This document shows, one piece after another, positions 42,785 to 52,531 of a stretch of 64,000 bases of DNA; positions within the stretch are counted from its first letter, which is position 1; each line of letters begins with the position of its first letter. The DNA is from Eonycteris spelaea (taxonomy: Eukaryota; Chordata; Mammalia; Chiroptera; Pteropodidae), in assembly GCA_003508835.1 (NCBI GenBank), contig PUFA01000006.1:7502001-7566000 (forward strand), read 5' to 3'. The position numbers and the translations under genes are program-made. The notes beneath the pieces are model-generated. The model saw nothing but the letters and a program-made list of their open reading frames with translations, was not told where the DNA came from and ran no database searches.

Positions 42785-43090
42785 TCACGCATTCATTTAT
42801 TCATTCATTCTCTCCTGGCTATTTCTTGGGCACATGCAGTAAGATGATGAGCAAAAAAGCAGACACATCAGTGATCTTAGGGAGTTTACAGTCAAGGTAA
42901 GAAAGGAGACAGCCTTGAATCAGATAATCACAGAAACAGAGATGAAACTATGATCATAGTCAGTGCTACATACAAGAGGCATGTGGTCTTATGAACACAC
43001 ATAACAGGGAATAACTAATCAAGGACTCAGAGAGGCTTCCCTGAGGAGGAAGCTCATGGTCTGAGACCGGAAGCATGAGGTGGGCCGTAC
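42785..43090 (-). mobile_element. L2 LINE 3' end, minus strand
   Basis: 'attcatttattcattcattc', 'atcttagggagtttacagtc', 'aatcagataatcacagaaac', 'cagagaggcttccctgagga' are the reversed L2 3' end in order. Confidence 0.9.
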
Positions 43091-43311
43091 AAGTGAAAAC
43101 TGGCAGAACACCCAAGTAGAGGGGACAGGGACAATGGCAGGACACGATGGCAGGACAGTGGTTCTGAGCCTGATAAAGAGCTGTTACCCGACATCACAAG
43201 TTAGTGAGCAGAAGATTCCACTGACATGTTGTCAAAGTGTAGTAATAGTAGCTGAAATGTATGTAACTACAACTAACAATATATACATACGATAAAACAT
43301 AGCTAACAATA

Positions 43312-43540
43312 ATATGACCACTAATAGCTAACAGTTGTATAGAATTTACTCTATGCCAGATACTGATCTAAGCCCTTTTCATGTTAAGTCTCACAGCGAT
43401 TCTAGGAGGTGAATACCACTCCTATATCTATTTAACGTATAATGCCCAGAGATGTTAAGCAACTTTCCCAAAGTCACGTAGCTGCTAAATGGTGGTATCT
43501 AGATAAAACCAGTTAGTTGAGTTCTAACATCTGGCTCCGA
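43312..43540 (-). mobile_element. MIR SINE, minus strand
   Basis: 'tttactctatgccagatact', 'taagtctcacagcgattcta', 'cagagatgttaagcaacttt' and 'cccaaagtcacgtagctgct' give a near-complete reversed MIR. Confidence 0.92.
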
Positions 43541-43579
43541 GCTTGAACCACCTCCCTATTTATGGACCATCTACCCTAT

Positions 43580-43775
43580 CCCATGCCTCACTCAGTGCTT
43601 TCCATGCAAGTCCCATTGGCTTCGTACAACAACCCTATGCGGTGGGTACTGTTAGTACCGCCTCAATTTTATGTAAAAGAAAACTGAGGCTCAGAGAGAG
43701 GGTGGGGCTTGCCCAAGGTCATGCTACTAGTATATAGAGCAGCTGAGCTTAGAACCCAGGACGCCAGAGTTGCAA
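43580..43775 (-). mobile_element. MIR SINE, minus strand
   Basis: 'ttcgtacaacaaccctatgc', 'ggtgggtactgttagtaccg', 'gaaaactgaggctcagagag' and 'cttgcccaaggtcatgctac' are a second reversed MIR only about 40 bp after the previous one. Confidence 0.92.
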
Positions 43776-43950
43776 AGTAAGTTGTGGGAATAAGAAAACG
43801 CTAAGGGAGATATTGGAAGTCAGCACAAAAAAGGGAGCCAGCTGGATGGAAATCTTTCAGCAGCACCAGACTCATTCATTACTTCAGGGAAAAAGGGATT
43901 TGTTAAAATTACACATGTGCATGGGTATGATATAATAAAATGTAAATATT

Positions 43951-44695
43951 TGGTCTTTGTCCCAGTTCCTGGCACACAGCTTCTAAAATGGGTAGAATCT
44001 CCAGAATATTAAGAGCGTCTTTGACATGCTAATGAGGTGTGGGGAGGGGGGAAGCCTGGATAGCTCAGGTTGGGGGCTGGTTGCCTGAAAGAAAGACCAA
44101 GGCAAGATAGGGGGTCGGAACTTCCAGCCCACTTCAACTTCTTTCATCCTGCCCACCCCAATGGCCAATGATGGAATCGATCACACCTATATAACAAAAC
44201 CTTCATAAAAAATAAAAAATAAAAAAAACCTGAATGACTGGGTTTGGAAGCTTCCAGCTTGATGAACAAACACATCAAGTGCTGGGAGGGTGACATGCTC
44301 AGAGAAGCTCCACTCCGCACGCTCCCCTCCTTGCCCTGTGCATCTCTTTTATTTGTCTGTTCTTAAGTTTCACCCTTTATAATAAACTTGTAAGTGTAAA
44401 TAAAGTGAATTCTTGAGTTTGTGAGCTGTTCTAGCAAATTATCAAACCTAAGGAGGGCATCAATTTATAGCCTGCCAGTCAGAGGTATGGGAGGCCCAGA
44501 ACTTGAAATTAGCATCCAAAGTAGTGGGCAGTCTTATGGGACTGCGCCCTTTACTGGTGGGGTCTGATGCTAACTCTGAGTATTTAGTTTCAAAATTGAG
44601 TTGAATGGTTGGACACCCAGCTGGTGTTGGAGAATCAGAATTGGTTTCTGGTGTTGGAAGACACCACATATTTATGTCAGATGTGTTCTGAGTCA
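43951..44695 (+). mobile_element. Ancient ERV solitary LTR, plus strand
   Basis: A roughly 745-bp LTR in forward orientation. It includes 'gtcccagttcctggcacaca' near the start, a TATA-like TATATAA at 44188-44194 with 'accttcataaaaa' after it, 'tgatgaacaaacacatcaag', a poly(A) signal in 'ttataataaacttgtaagtg' (about 44381-44386), then 'gtgagctgttctagcaaatt', 'gtgggcagtcttatgggact' and 'ggacacccagctggtgttgg' near the 3' end. It resembles the MER21-like/ERVL group, but I am unsure of the name. No viral coding region is present. Confidence 0.7.
44188..44194 (+). promoter_or_regulatory. LTR TATA-like box
   Basis: TATATAA placed about 190 bases upstream of the LTR poly(A) signal, preceded by a 'ccaatggccaatg' CCAAT-type repeat near 44157-44169. 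This is the layout of an LTR promoter. Activity is unknown. Confidence 0.4.
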
Positions 44696-45114
44696 AAAAC
44701 GTTCAATGGGCACGGCCAACCTATGGAAAGGCCTCCCTTGGGTAAAGTGTCCATTTCTGATCAGTTGGACTAGGGGCAGCACAAGTGGGTGGGCTCAGCA
44801 CCGTCAGCAGGGAATGGATGGGAAGCCCCTCCCCGGAAGGTAGTGTGAGCCGCCTGAAATGTGTCTGGTGTGTCTGGGTTAAATAGCAGTTAGCAGAGGA
44901 CATCCAGGGGGAGGGAGCGGGGGTCATGGGTCAATGAGGAGGAGATGGGTGGGGCAAGGTCAATGCTGAGGGTTACAGGTGAAGATGAGTGGAGGGAAGT
45001 TCCAGGATAAAGGGCAGGCTGAAGGACCATATTAGTGACACACAAAGAAAGAGATAAACACACAGAACTCTCATTAGCCACTGAACTGGGAAGGTTGACC
45101 AACCCTGACATTCT
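44696..45114. other. Unassigned sequence
   Basis: No gene or repeat recognised. It could include sequence internal to the preceding ERV, but no viral motif is visible. Confidence 0.35.
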
Positions 45115-45445
45115 GACAGGAAGGCCAGCATATGGAGGGGTCGGTGTGCCAGAGCGCCACGAATGTCCATGGGGCGGGATGTCAGTGTGGCAGAAAATGG
45201 CCAGGGAGGAGTGCAGCTGTGGCCACAGTCTCTGTTTCCGAACGTCAATTTTGTGGATTTTTGCTGGGGCGAAATGTAAGCGAGGCAGACGGCCAACATA
45301 TCAGAATGACAGGGTGGCGGAAGGCTTGTGTGTCAGAAGGGCAGTGTGCTGGAAGAGCTGCATATTAGAGTGTCAGTTGGAAGGAATGTTGCTTTGACGG
45401 GCTGTCGTGGATGGGAATGTCAGCGTGTCAGTGAGGCCTGCGGCT
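45115..45445 (+). repeat. Decayed tandem repeat with TGTCAG/TGGCAGAA motifs
   Basis: Motifs such as ggtgtgccagagcg, gatgtcagtgtggcagaaaa, catatcagaatgacagggtg, gtgtgtcagaagggcagtgtg, attagagtgtcagttggaag and aatgtcagcgtgtcagtgag recur about every 25-55 bases. This is a low-identity tandem pattern over about 330 bp with no match to a family I know. Confidence 0.5.
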
Positions 45446-45498
45446 GCAACAAGCTAGTAACCTTGACCTCTATTCCCTGGAACCCAGGCCACATACAA

Positions 45499-45528
45499 GG
45501 GGGGGGGTTGGGGGGGAGGATGTGGGGG
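45499..45528 (+). repeat. G-run cluster (quadruplex-capable)
   Basis: Runs of about nine, seven and five G within 30 bases. Confidence 0.7.
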
Positions 45529-45612
45529 CTTGCTGTGCCGCTAGCAGGAGAGAGAGAGCCCGTGAGGCATTGCTCTCCCATCAGAACAGGAATTTGGAAA
45601 GGAAAAAGGAGA

Positions 45613-46006
45613 TATATTGTTTTGCTAGGGCTGTCGTAACAGAGTACCACGGACTGGGTAGCTTAAACAACAGATACTTTTTGCCTTACAGTTCTGGAGA
45701 CCAGAAGTCCAAGATCAAGGTGTCAGCAGGTTTGATTTCTTCTGTGTCCTCTCTCCCTGGCTTGCAGGTGGTCATGTTCCCCCCATGTCTGTACATGGTC
45801 TTGCCTCTGTACATGTCTGTGTCCTAATTTCTCTTCCTATAAGGACACAAGTCATATAAGATTATGGCTTACCCTAAATGCCCCATTTTATCTTAACTAC
45901 CTTTTAATGGCCCTATCTCCAAATACAGTCACATTCTGAGGTACCAAGGGCTAGGACATCAATATATGCATGAGGAAGTGGGGCAGACACAATTCAGCAT
46001 ATAACA
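45613..46006 (-). mobile_element. MaLR LTR (MLT1/MST-like), minus strand
   Basis: 'ttgctagggctgtcgtaaca', 'gagtaccacggactgggtag', 'cttaaacaacagatactttt', 'ttctggagaccagaagtcca', 'aatacagtcacattctgagg' and the end 'aattcagcatataaca' give an essentially complete LTR in reverse. Confidence 0.9.
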
Positions 46007-46309
46007 GGAGGCAATGATGGAAACCAGACTAATGAGCTATTTGGTGTCAGGACTGGGCAGAGAGCGGCAGCTATCATCAGGTGTCAAGGGTTCAATCAGG
46101 GAACTTCTTGGGAGAGGCAGAGTGGTAGACAGAACTTGGTGTGGACCCATGGAGACTCCAAGCAGCCCAAGGGTGCCTGGATCCATGGAAGACAGAGAAC
46201 CTCTAAATGCAGAGAAGCTACTGCCCAGAAAGCTCTGACCTAGGAGCTACGTTCCAGAGAAAACCCTAGAGGACTGAATTCAAAGCTGACCTTCACCTTC
46301 CCCAGAAAA

Positions 46310-46605
46310 CCACACAGCTCACTCCTTCCCCTCTACAGGTTTGGATTCCACGTCTTCTCCTGGACCATGCTAATTACAATCGCAACGCTTAACACTCCCT
46401 ACTCTGCTACCCGGCTCCATTTTTCTCATGGAAATTGTCGCATCTACCATACTCTCTATTTTACTTGTTAGTGTTTGTGCTCCGTCTCCCCTGCCTTGAG
46501 AATGATGGTTCCAGGGGTATGAGGATTTTTAGCTTGTGTTCCTTAGCACCCAGAAACATATCTAAGTCAAAGGAAATGTCTAATAAATACTTGTTGCCTG
46601 AATGA
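46310..46605 (+). mobile_element. L2 LINE 3' end, plus strand
   Basis: 'accatactctctattttact', 'ctccgtctcccctgccttga', 'ttccttagcacccagaaaca' and 'taataaatacttgttgcctg' with 'aatgaatcg' are the L2 3' UTR in forward orientation. Confidence 0.8.
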
Positions 46606-47505
46606 ATCGAGGCCAGGGCCAATGTCGTGGCTAAGGGATGTAGCCAGCTGTGGGAGGCCACGGGGTCCACAGATTTGCAGGAACTGGTGGGGGCAGGGGC
46701 AGGGGGGATGGATGGTGCTTCTGTCCTGTCTTTTCCTGGGGGTTAAGGATGGGGGGGTGGCTGTCACCCAACCTTGCCCAGGCCTCCCTGGGTAGGCTAG
46801 CCAGCTTTGTAGGAAGGATGAGAGAAGTAACTGCTCAGGTATAAAGCTGCCAGCCAGAGCAGCTGTATCTGCAAAGCAAATCATCCTCCCTGTGGTTTGC
46901 CTATCTCTGGCTCAGGGAACTGAAACACCTCATTTCACAGCCTCCAGTTACCAGGGGACAGCCTAGGATGGGAGGCAGCAGTGGTCTCTGCCCAGGGCAT
47001 GCCTCCATCCCTGATCCCTGACTCTGAGCCGGGGAGAGGGTACTGCCCTCTGTACCCAGAGCTGGTGACCACTGAGCTTGCTGTCCACAATGTTGAGCAT
47101 CTTCCCTCTGCCGCTTCCTCACATATTCGACAGGATGAGTCCCCTCCCATATCGATTCTCCCTTCCTCTAGATACACTCTAAGATCAGGGCTCAGAGGCA
47201 GACCCAACCCCAGGTGCAGAGGTACACATGGACATACCTGTATGGATATACATGTATGTGCACGTATTTAGGTTTACACATATGTGTACACACACACCAT
47301 TGAGGCACACGTGCTCAGAGTAATATCAAAGGTCAGACTTCTCCAGAGGAGGGTCGGCCCACACACCTGGAAGGTGCCTTGACCAGCTCCAGGCCCTCAG
47401 CCTCCAGAGAAGTTTATGAACCTGAGAGGCCCCTGGTAGAGCTGGCAGGACACAGTGTCCCCAGACTATCCCTTCAGGGATGACCCTGGGAATCTCTTGT
47501 TTACA
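46606..47505. other. Unassigned; G-rich 46685-46755, CA/TG-alternating 47225-47300
   Basis: No gene or interspersed repeat recognised. The second patch alternates purine and pyrimidine (tatacatgtatgtgcacg and similar). Confidence 0.4.
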
Positions 47506-47506
47506 G

Positions 47507-47592
47507 TCATCGCTATGGTGCTGGGGAGCTCAGGGTGAAGTCAGTACTCAAGTGAACCCAAAGAAAGCAAAGCCAGAGCCCAGGGCCCTTAG
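47507..47592 (+). other. Candidate internal exon (speculative)
   Basis: A good acceptor (branch-like tgacc, then 'aatctcttgtttacag') precedes an 86-nt segment that ends at a donor (cttag|gtaaga). Frame 0 is open throughout and reads SSLWCWGAQGEVSTQ... (28 codons), while the other two frames contain stops. I do not recognise the peptide. A chance pair cannot be excluded. Confidence 0.2.
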
Positions 47593-47639
47593 GTAAGATA
47601 CTGTGGCCAGAGATCCTGGTGCCTTCAGACCCCAGAAGC

Positions 47640-47762
47640 TGAAAAGGGGCTGGGGCTGGGTGGGGCTGGGGCTGGGGCTGCGGGCTGCGATGGAGCTGAG
47701 ATTGGATTGGGGCTGAAGGTGGAGCTGACTGAGGTTGACATTGAGGCTGGGCTGGTGGATGT
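47640..47762 (+). repeat. GGGGCT-type minisatellite
   Basis: Six-base units ggggct repeat almost perfectly from 47646 to 47680, then degrade to ggagctgagattgg and ggggctgaaggtgg variants up to 47762. The left part has at least five runs of three or four G. Confidence 0.85.
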
Positions 47763-48315
47763 CTGGAGCCCTGAGCCTGCCCTAGGGAGCAGATGGAAGT
47801 TCCTAGGGGTCTTCAGCTCCAGCAAGAGCTAGAAAGCTAAGGGACAAGGACTCGGTTGCAACTGGCACAGTTCTACATTAAGCAATGGCTGATCAATGAC
47901 TTGTTTTTCTGGCTAATGAAGTGAAATAGGAGTGAAACAATGACAACCTGAGCCGGGGGTCTGCCCTGAAACAAGAGAGCCAACCCTGTAACCAGCCCCT
48001 TACCCATCCTGGCAGACATGGTCTTCCCTGAAGCAGTAAGAGGGACAGGATGTGCCTATCCAGGAGTGTCTGTGACTGAGGTCTCAGCCTAGTGTTCCCA
48101 GACCCTCTTCGCCTATGTCCGTGTAGGGGTCCTCCATATCTTCCCTCCCTTCCTTCTACCCATGCAAGACTACCACCCTTACCAGGAAAGGCGCTGTAGG
48201 TCAGGACCCACAGTCTTGGGGAAGAGGGAAGAACTCAACAGAATTGTCATCAGAAAGACCATATCTAAACACTTCCATCAAGATGTGAAAATCCCTTTAG
48301 AACATAATAAATATC
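47763..48315. other. Unassigned sequence
   Basis: No gene or repeat recognised. Confidence 0.35.
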
Positions 48316-48320
48316 AACAA

Positions 48321-48410
48321 AACAGCTGTGTGGCCTCTGTCAAGTCATGTAGCCTTGCTGAACCTCAGTCTCCTCATCTGTAAAATGGGCACAATACACT
48401 TTCCTCTTAG
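48321..48410 (+). mobile_element. MIR SINE fragment, plus strand
   Basis: 'acagctgtgtggcctctgtc', 'aagtcatgtagccttgctga' and 'acctcagtctcctcatctgt' plus 'aaaatgggcac' is a clear MIR core. Confidence 0.88.
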
Positions 48411-48434
48411 ACCCTCCATCCTCCTGAGGTGGAA

Positions 48435-49210
48435 GGGACACTTTGAATCCATGCCCTTGAGAAGCTTATAATCTGGGGGAGGAAAACAACCTAAAAATTA
48501 AAATTTAAAACAAATGTAAAATAAGAAAATAAAATATACAGTGTGTTGGTGGTGATGCGTACTATGGAGAAAAATAAGGTGGAAAGAAGAAACTAAGAAG
48601 TACTAGAGGAAAAGGAAGTTTTTGACTTTAAAGAAAGTGGGGAAGGCTTCGTTGACAAGGTGACATTTCAGAGAATTGGGGCGGAGGTGACAGAGAAGCA
48701 GCAAATGCAAAGGCCCTGAGGCAGGATCATACCTGGCATGGTCAAGAAACAGCAAAGAGGCCAGTGTGGCTAGGCAGAGTAAGCACAGGGGAGCAGTAGG
48801 AGATGGGATCACGGAGGTCATGGGAGGCCAGGCTGCATTAGATTTCCAAGGCTATGGTGAGGGGTGTTTCAGCAAAGGAGCAACGTGCTCAGACTTCTGG
48901 ATAACAGAATGGGACCAGGGAGAGGAAGGACAGAGAGGACAGAGGCAGGGAGACCATTCGGAGACTATCACCCTAATCCGGGCTAGCTCCCAGTGGACGT
49001 GGGTATGGGGAATGGTCAGAGTCTTGCTGTATTTTGAAGTTCGAGGCAACAGGATTTGGCGATACCAGGATACAGGGTACGAGAGAGGCGGCAGAGAAGA
49101 ACGACTCCGTGGACTGACGCCGAATTGAAGAACGGGACACCATTGTCCGCTCTGGGAAGACGGCAGGAGCAGCTTATTGAAGAAGGAAATTGGGATTTCC
49201 CAAAGAAAGG
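48435..49210 (-). mobile_element. Long L2 LINE copy, minus strand
   Basis: 'tgagaagcttataatctggg', 'aaggtgacatttcagagaat', 'atgcaaaggccctgaggcag', 'gaggccagtgtggctaggca', 'aaggagcaacgtgctcagac' and 'tattttgaagttcgaggcaa' then 'caggatttggcg' follow reversed L2 from the 3' UTR into ORF2. Confidence 0.9.
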
Positions 49211-49229
49211 AGAATGGCAAGGGCACTTC

Positions 49230-49610
49230 ATGCTCAGATAACAGTAGAGACAGGCATGAACACGTTGTGTGGCCAAGGGACCCTGCCTAATCCTGAGCTG
49301 TGCTGAAGCCTGGAATGCTGCAGGTGGAGCTGAAAAGGCAGGCTGAGGCCAGCTTGGAAAAGACCCTGAGTGCCGCACAATGGCATTCGAGATTGATCCA
49401 TAAGCAGTGGGGAGCTCACCGGGATTCTGAGCAAGAGAGTACAGTGGTACAGGCATTTTCTTCAGAACAATCACTCTGCCACACTATAGAGGCTTCACTG
49501 GGGAGGGAAGGCTGGAGACGGGGACGTAGTTGGGTAACGGACCATGACCTGGCTGCGTGGGCGGGAAATGGTCAGCACTGAGCTCAGGCAGTGGCAGTGG
49601 AGGGAGAGGT
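49230..49610 (-). mobile_element. Second L2-like fragment, minus strand
   Basis: 'caggctgaggccagcttgga', 'aaagaccctgagtgccgcac', 'agcagtggggagctcaccgg' and 'gaacaatcactctgccacac' restart a section of reversed L2 already seen in the previous copy, so this is a separate insertion or a duplication. Confidence 0.65.
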
Positions 49611-49985
49611 GGCCTCTCTGCCAGAGAGACCCGGTATGTGGCACTTGCAGCCAGCTGGGGAGTGATGGAAGGAGGGCATCCAGGGAAACAGCCACGTTCC
49701 TAATTGAAGGCTGATGGTGTGTGGTCTGAGACCATATAAAGGCAGGACGGGGTATGGGCAAGCATCTGGGGGGTCACAGACCATATGAGTCAAACAGCCC
49801 CAGGTGGGCATCCCCCAGGACTCAGGCACAGGGTGGACAGACCATTCCAAGCTGCTCCCTTCCTGGAGAGAGGATGCAGGAGGGGACTTGGTCAAATGGA
49901 CCCTCAGTCCCAGAGGGCCCCAAGCCTGTAGGAGATGCTGAACTAAGCCACCCAACTGGGGGCAGCAGCTCTATTTCCAAGGTCA
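49611..49985. other. Unassigned sequence
   Basis: No gene or repeat recognised. Confidence 0.35.
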
Positions 49986-50045
49986 GGCCCCGCCCAGCCC
50001 ACCAGGGGCTCCTCCCCTGCTTCCACTTCAGCTGATATAAAACTA
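49986..50045 (+). promoter_or_regulatory. Possible promoter-like cluster (GC box, TATAAAA)
   Basis: A CCCCGCCC GC-box-like string near 49988, an E-box CAGCTG near 50030 and TATAAAA at 50036-50042 occur within 60 bases. This is suggestive of a core promoter but no transcript can be shown. Confidence 0.25.
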
Positions 50046-50440
50046 AATGGCGCCCGGCCCTTCACATCAGCACAACAAGATGCTTAGTCAATAAAATAGT
50101 TGAGCCAAGTGAACTCAGCATGCGACTCTAGGAAGAGTTTTTTTTCCAGGGGAAATGTTATCATTTTCCATTCCTGTTTAATGAATCATGGGAATTATAG
50201 CAACATTACAAATGGCTTTCTGTGCAAGCTATTACTTTGTTTCTGCAGGGTTCTAATGGCAGGCCTGCTTCACTGAGGGCTCAGCCTGCCCCCGGCTAAA
50301 GAGAATAATGGTATTATTATAAGCGGTCCCCTTACAAGTCTTCAGCCCAGGACCTTACAAATTGGGTCTAAAGTGGGAAACCCTGAAGTGATTGATTTGG
50401 ATATTTCCCGGGGAGTCTGCTCAGACATCCAGGGCAGGTC
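50046..50440. promoter_or_regulatory. Candidate conserved enhancer-like element
   Basis: Non-repetitive sequence with 'cctgtttaatgaatcatggg', 'aattatagcaacattacaaa', 'ctattactttgtttctgcag', 'gtattattataagcggtccc' and 'gaagtgattgatttggatat'. The motif texture (TAAT cores, SOX-like acaat/ctttg strings) is typical of constrained vertebrate enhancers. Inference only. Confidence 0.35.
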
Positions 50441-51120
50441 TCCCAGGGCTCAGGCCAGAAAATCCTTAGGGTTGGAAAGGAGGGGAAGTGAGGTGGGCTT
50501 GCGAGCTTTTATTCTGAGCTGAGTGTGGAATGGAGTAGCAGTGAACAGGACAGACTCCGTGCCCACGGGGTATGAGATGCTAAGAGATGGGATGTGAAGA
50601 GCAGACATGTCACAGCTCTCACCAAGAATGCCCTGAGCCCTCAGCTGGCTAGCCTGGTTCCTGTCCATGGAAGCTTCCTGCCAGAGCAGAGACAGAAGCG
50701 GGGAGAAGGGGAGAGGTTGACCCTCACCCACAGCCTCTGGCTGAGTCAGGTCTGGTGCACAGAGAGAACTGTAGGTGTGGGTGGCCGTTCCCCAAGCCCC
50801 TGCCCTGGGGATACACCATAAAGAGACAGCTCCATGAGAACACCCAGTCTGCCCAGAGCACGTATTTGCTGCCTAGGTGTGAGAATGAGGTCCACAATGT
50901 CTTGCTTCTTTTAAGCCCGCTGCCTGCTTTCTGCAATGTCAATCAAGAATAATGTGTATCTTAAAGGGCTATGTGATCATTGTAGGAGAACCCTTTTGGC
51001 CTCCTGCCTGCTCCAAAATCCCACCTGGCCACAGCTGATTGGCCTAAGGTAGATACCTAACCCAAACTGAGCCATTCGGTTTCTGCCCCCACCATAGCGT
51101 TCGTTACATGCAAGAAAAGT
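50441..51120. other. Unassigned sequence
   Basis: No secure assignment. 'acctggccacagctgattgg' near 51025 is reminiscent of old LTR sequence. Confidence 0.35.
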
Positions 51121-51124
51121 ATTT

Positions 51125-51243
51125 TTGTTTAATTTGATCACCGCTGTATCTTCAGTGCCCGGAATTCTTCCTACCACACAGGAGGGGCTCAATAAATATT
51201 TATTGAACAAATAAACCAACCAACAAATGAATGCATGAATGAG
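51125..51243 (+). mobile_element. L2 LINE 3' end, plus strand
   Basis: 'accgctgtatcttcagtgcc', 'aggaggggctcaataaatat' and 'ttattgaacaaataaac' then 'aatgaatgcatgaatga' is the L2 3' terminus with a short tandem tail. Confidence 0.88.
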
Positions 51244-52035
51244 CCTCTATGAAGAATTTGAAATTTTTTACTTGGAAATAGAGACCAACAGTTGTGAAAC
51301 TGAGTATATTAGAGGCATGAACTGCTTCCTAGAAAGAAGACCCACCTCTTCCAACTTCCAGGGTCCTTGGGGCTGCCTTGGTCCTGACTTCCCAAAGCTG
51401 CTAGCTCTCTTCTTGTTATTTTTATTAACTTTGAGATGGCCCAGCACCCTGACTGTAACCCTCCTTTCTTGCCTTTAAGTTTGCTTGCAACCAAAAAGCC
51501 TTCACCACCATGATGAGAAATTTTGCTCCCAAATTTGTCCTATTCCTCCACTTGGCTACTTTTCTCGAAGTCACATCCACTCCTGGCTATGACTAGAACT
51601 GTGCCTCACGTCTGCCCACCGCTGCCATCACCAGCTCTGATGGGCTCCAGCTCTGAGGCTGCAGAGACCCAGAGGCCAGGAGGGGTGGCAGGCTGGGATA
51701 CCAGGTCCTTAGGACGCGGAGGTGGGAGGTATTGTATCTCTTCTCCTTCCAGGGCCTTCACTCCACCTGGCCTCAGGTATGGGGTCTCAGGCCCCTCACT
51801 CAGGTTGGATCCCTCTGTGTAAGACTCCTCTGTGTTAACCCAGGGCCAGGCTGAGCAGTTCCTGACTCCTTCTTCCTGCCTCCCACCCTGCTCACCCAGA
51901 GGGACAGGGGTATGGTGAAATCAGAGCCCTGAGAAAGCCAGAGTTACAAGCTGAAGCAGGAGGTAGGGGTGCCCCAGCCCCCAGCCCCTAGCCCCCATAG
52001 GTAGCTCTCTGCCTGGCTGGATCAACTCTTTCCTT
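51244..52035. other. Unassigned sequence
   Basis: No gene or repeat recognised. Confidence 0.35.
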
Positions 52036-52039
52036 CCTT

Positions 52040-52330
52040 CTTCCCTCACCCCAGGTGCTCAGATACTAATTATAATGACCCAGTGAGTTACAAGACGGTG
52101 AAATTGTTTCCACCTGAGGTTGTCACGGGCTGGGGAGAAATACCAGGGCTGGAAATTAAACTGTGCCGGCAGGCCTGAGGCGGTGGGAGCAGGGAGGGGT
52201 GGGGGGCTGGGGTGAGGATGGGAGAAGTACCTACAGCTTATAAAGTAGTGTTTATACAGTATCGGGAAGACGTGTCCTTGGCAGACACACAGAAACGATT
52301 GGACGCTGCCTCTCCGCTGCTGTCACTGGA
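52040..52330. promoter_or_regulatory. Possible regulatory region with TATAAAG
   Basis: Unique sequence with 'gatactaattataatgaccc', a G-rich patch at 52190-52215 and TATAAAG at 52239-52245 ahead of a possible exon. Promoter function is an inference. Confidence 0.25.
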
Positions 52331-52513
52331 AGCGAAGTGCTACATACAGCAGAGGGCGAAGTAACCAGGGACCAGCTGGAGCACGAAGGCCACGGGAGAC
52401 CCCAAAACAGAGAGAACAGCAGACTGCTGTCGTGGAGGATAGGTTGGGGGCAGACTCAGCTGCCCGGGCACACAGACACACGCACCCTGACTTGTGAAAT
52501 TCCTCTCTCACAG

Positions 52514-52531
52514 GCTCCGAGATAGAGGAAG
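52514..52531 (+). other. Candidate 18-nt microexon (speculative)
   Basis: A near-ideal acceptor (branch-like ccctgac at 52485-52491, then 'attcctctctcacag') is followed only 18 bases later by a near-ideal donor (gaag|gtaagtgt). In one phase the insert encodes SEIEE. Both signals are stronger than most chance sites nearby. The alternative is that only one of the two signals is real and belongs to a longer exon. Confidence 0.25.
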
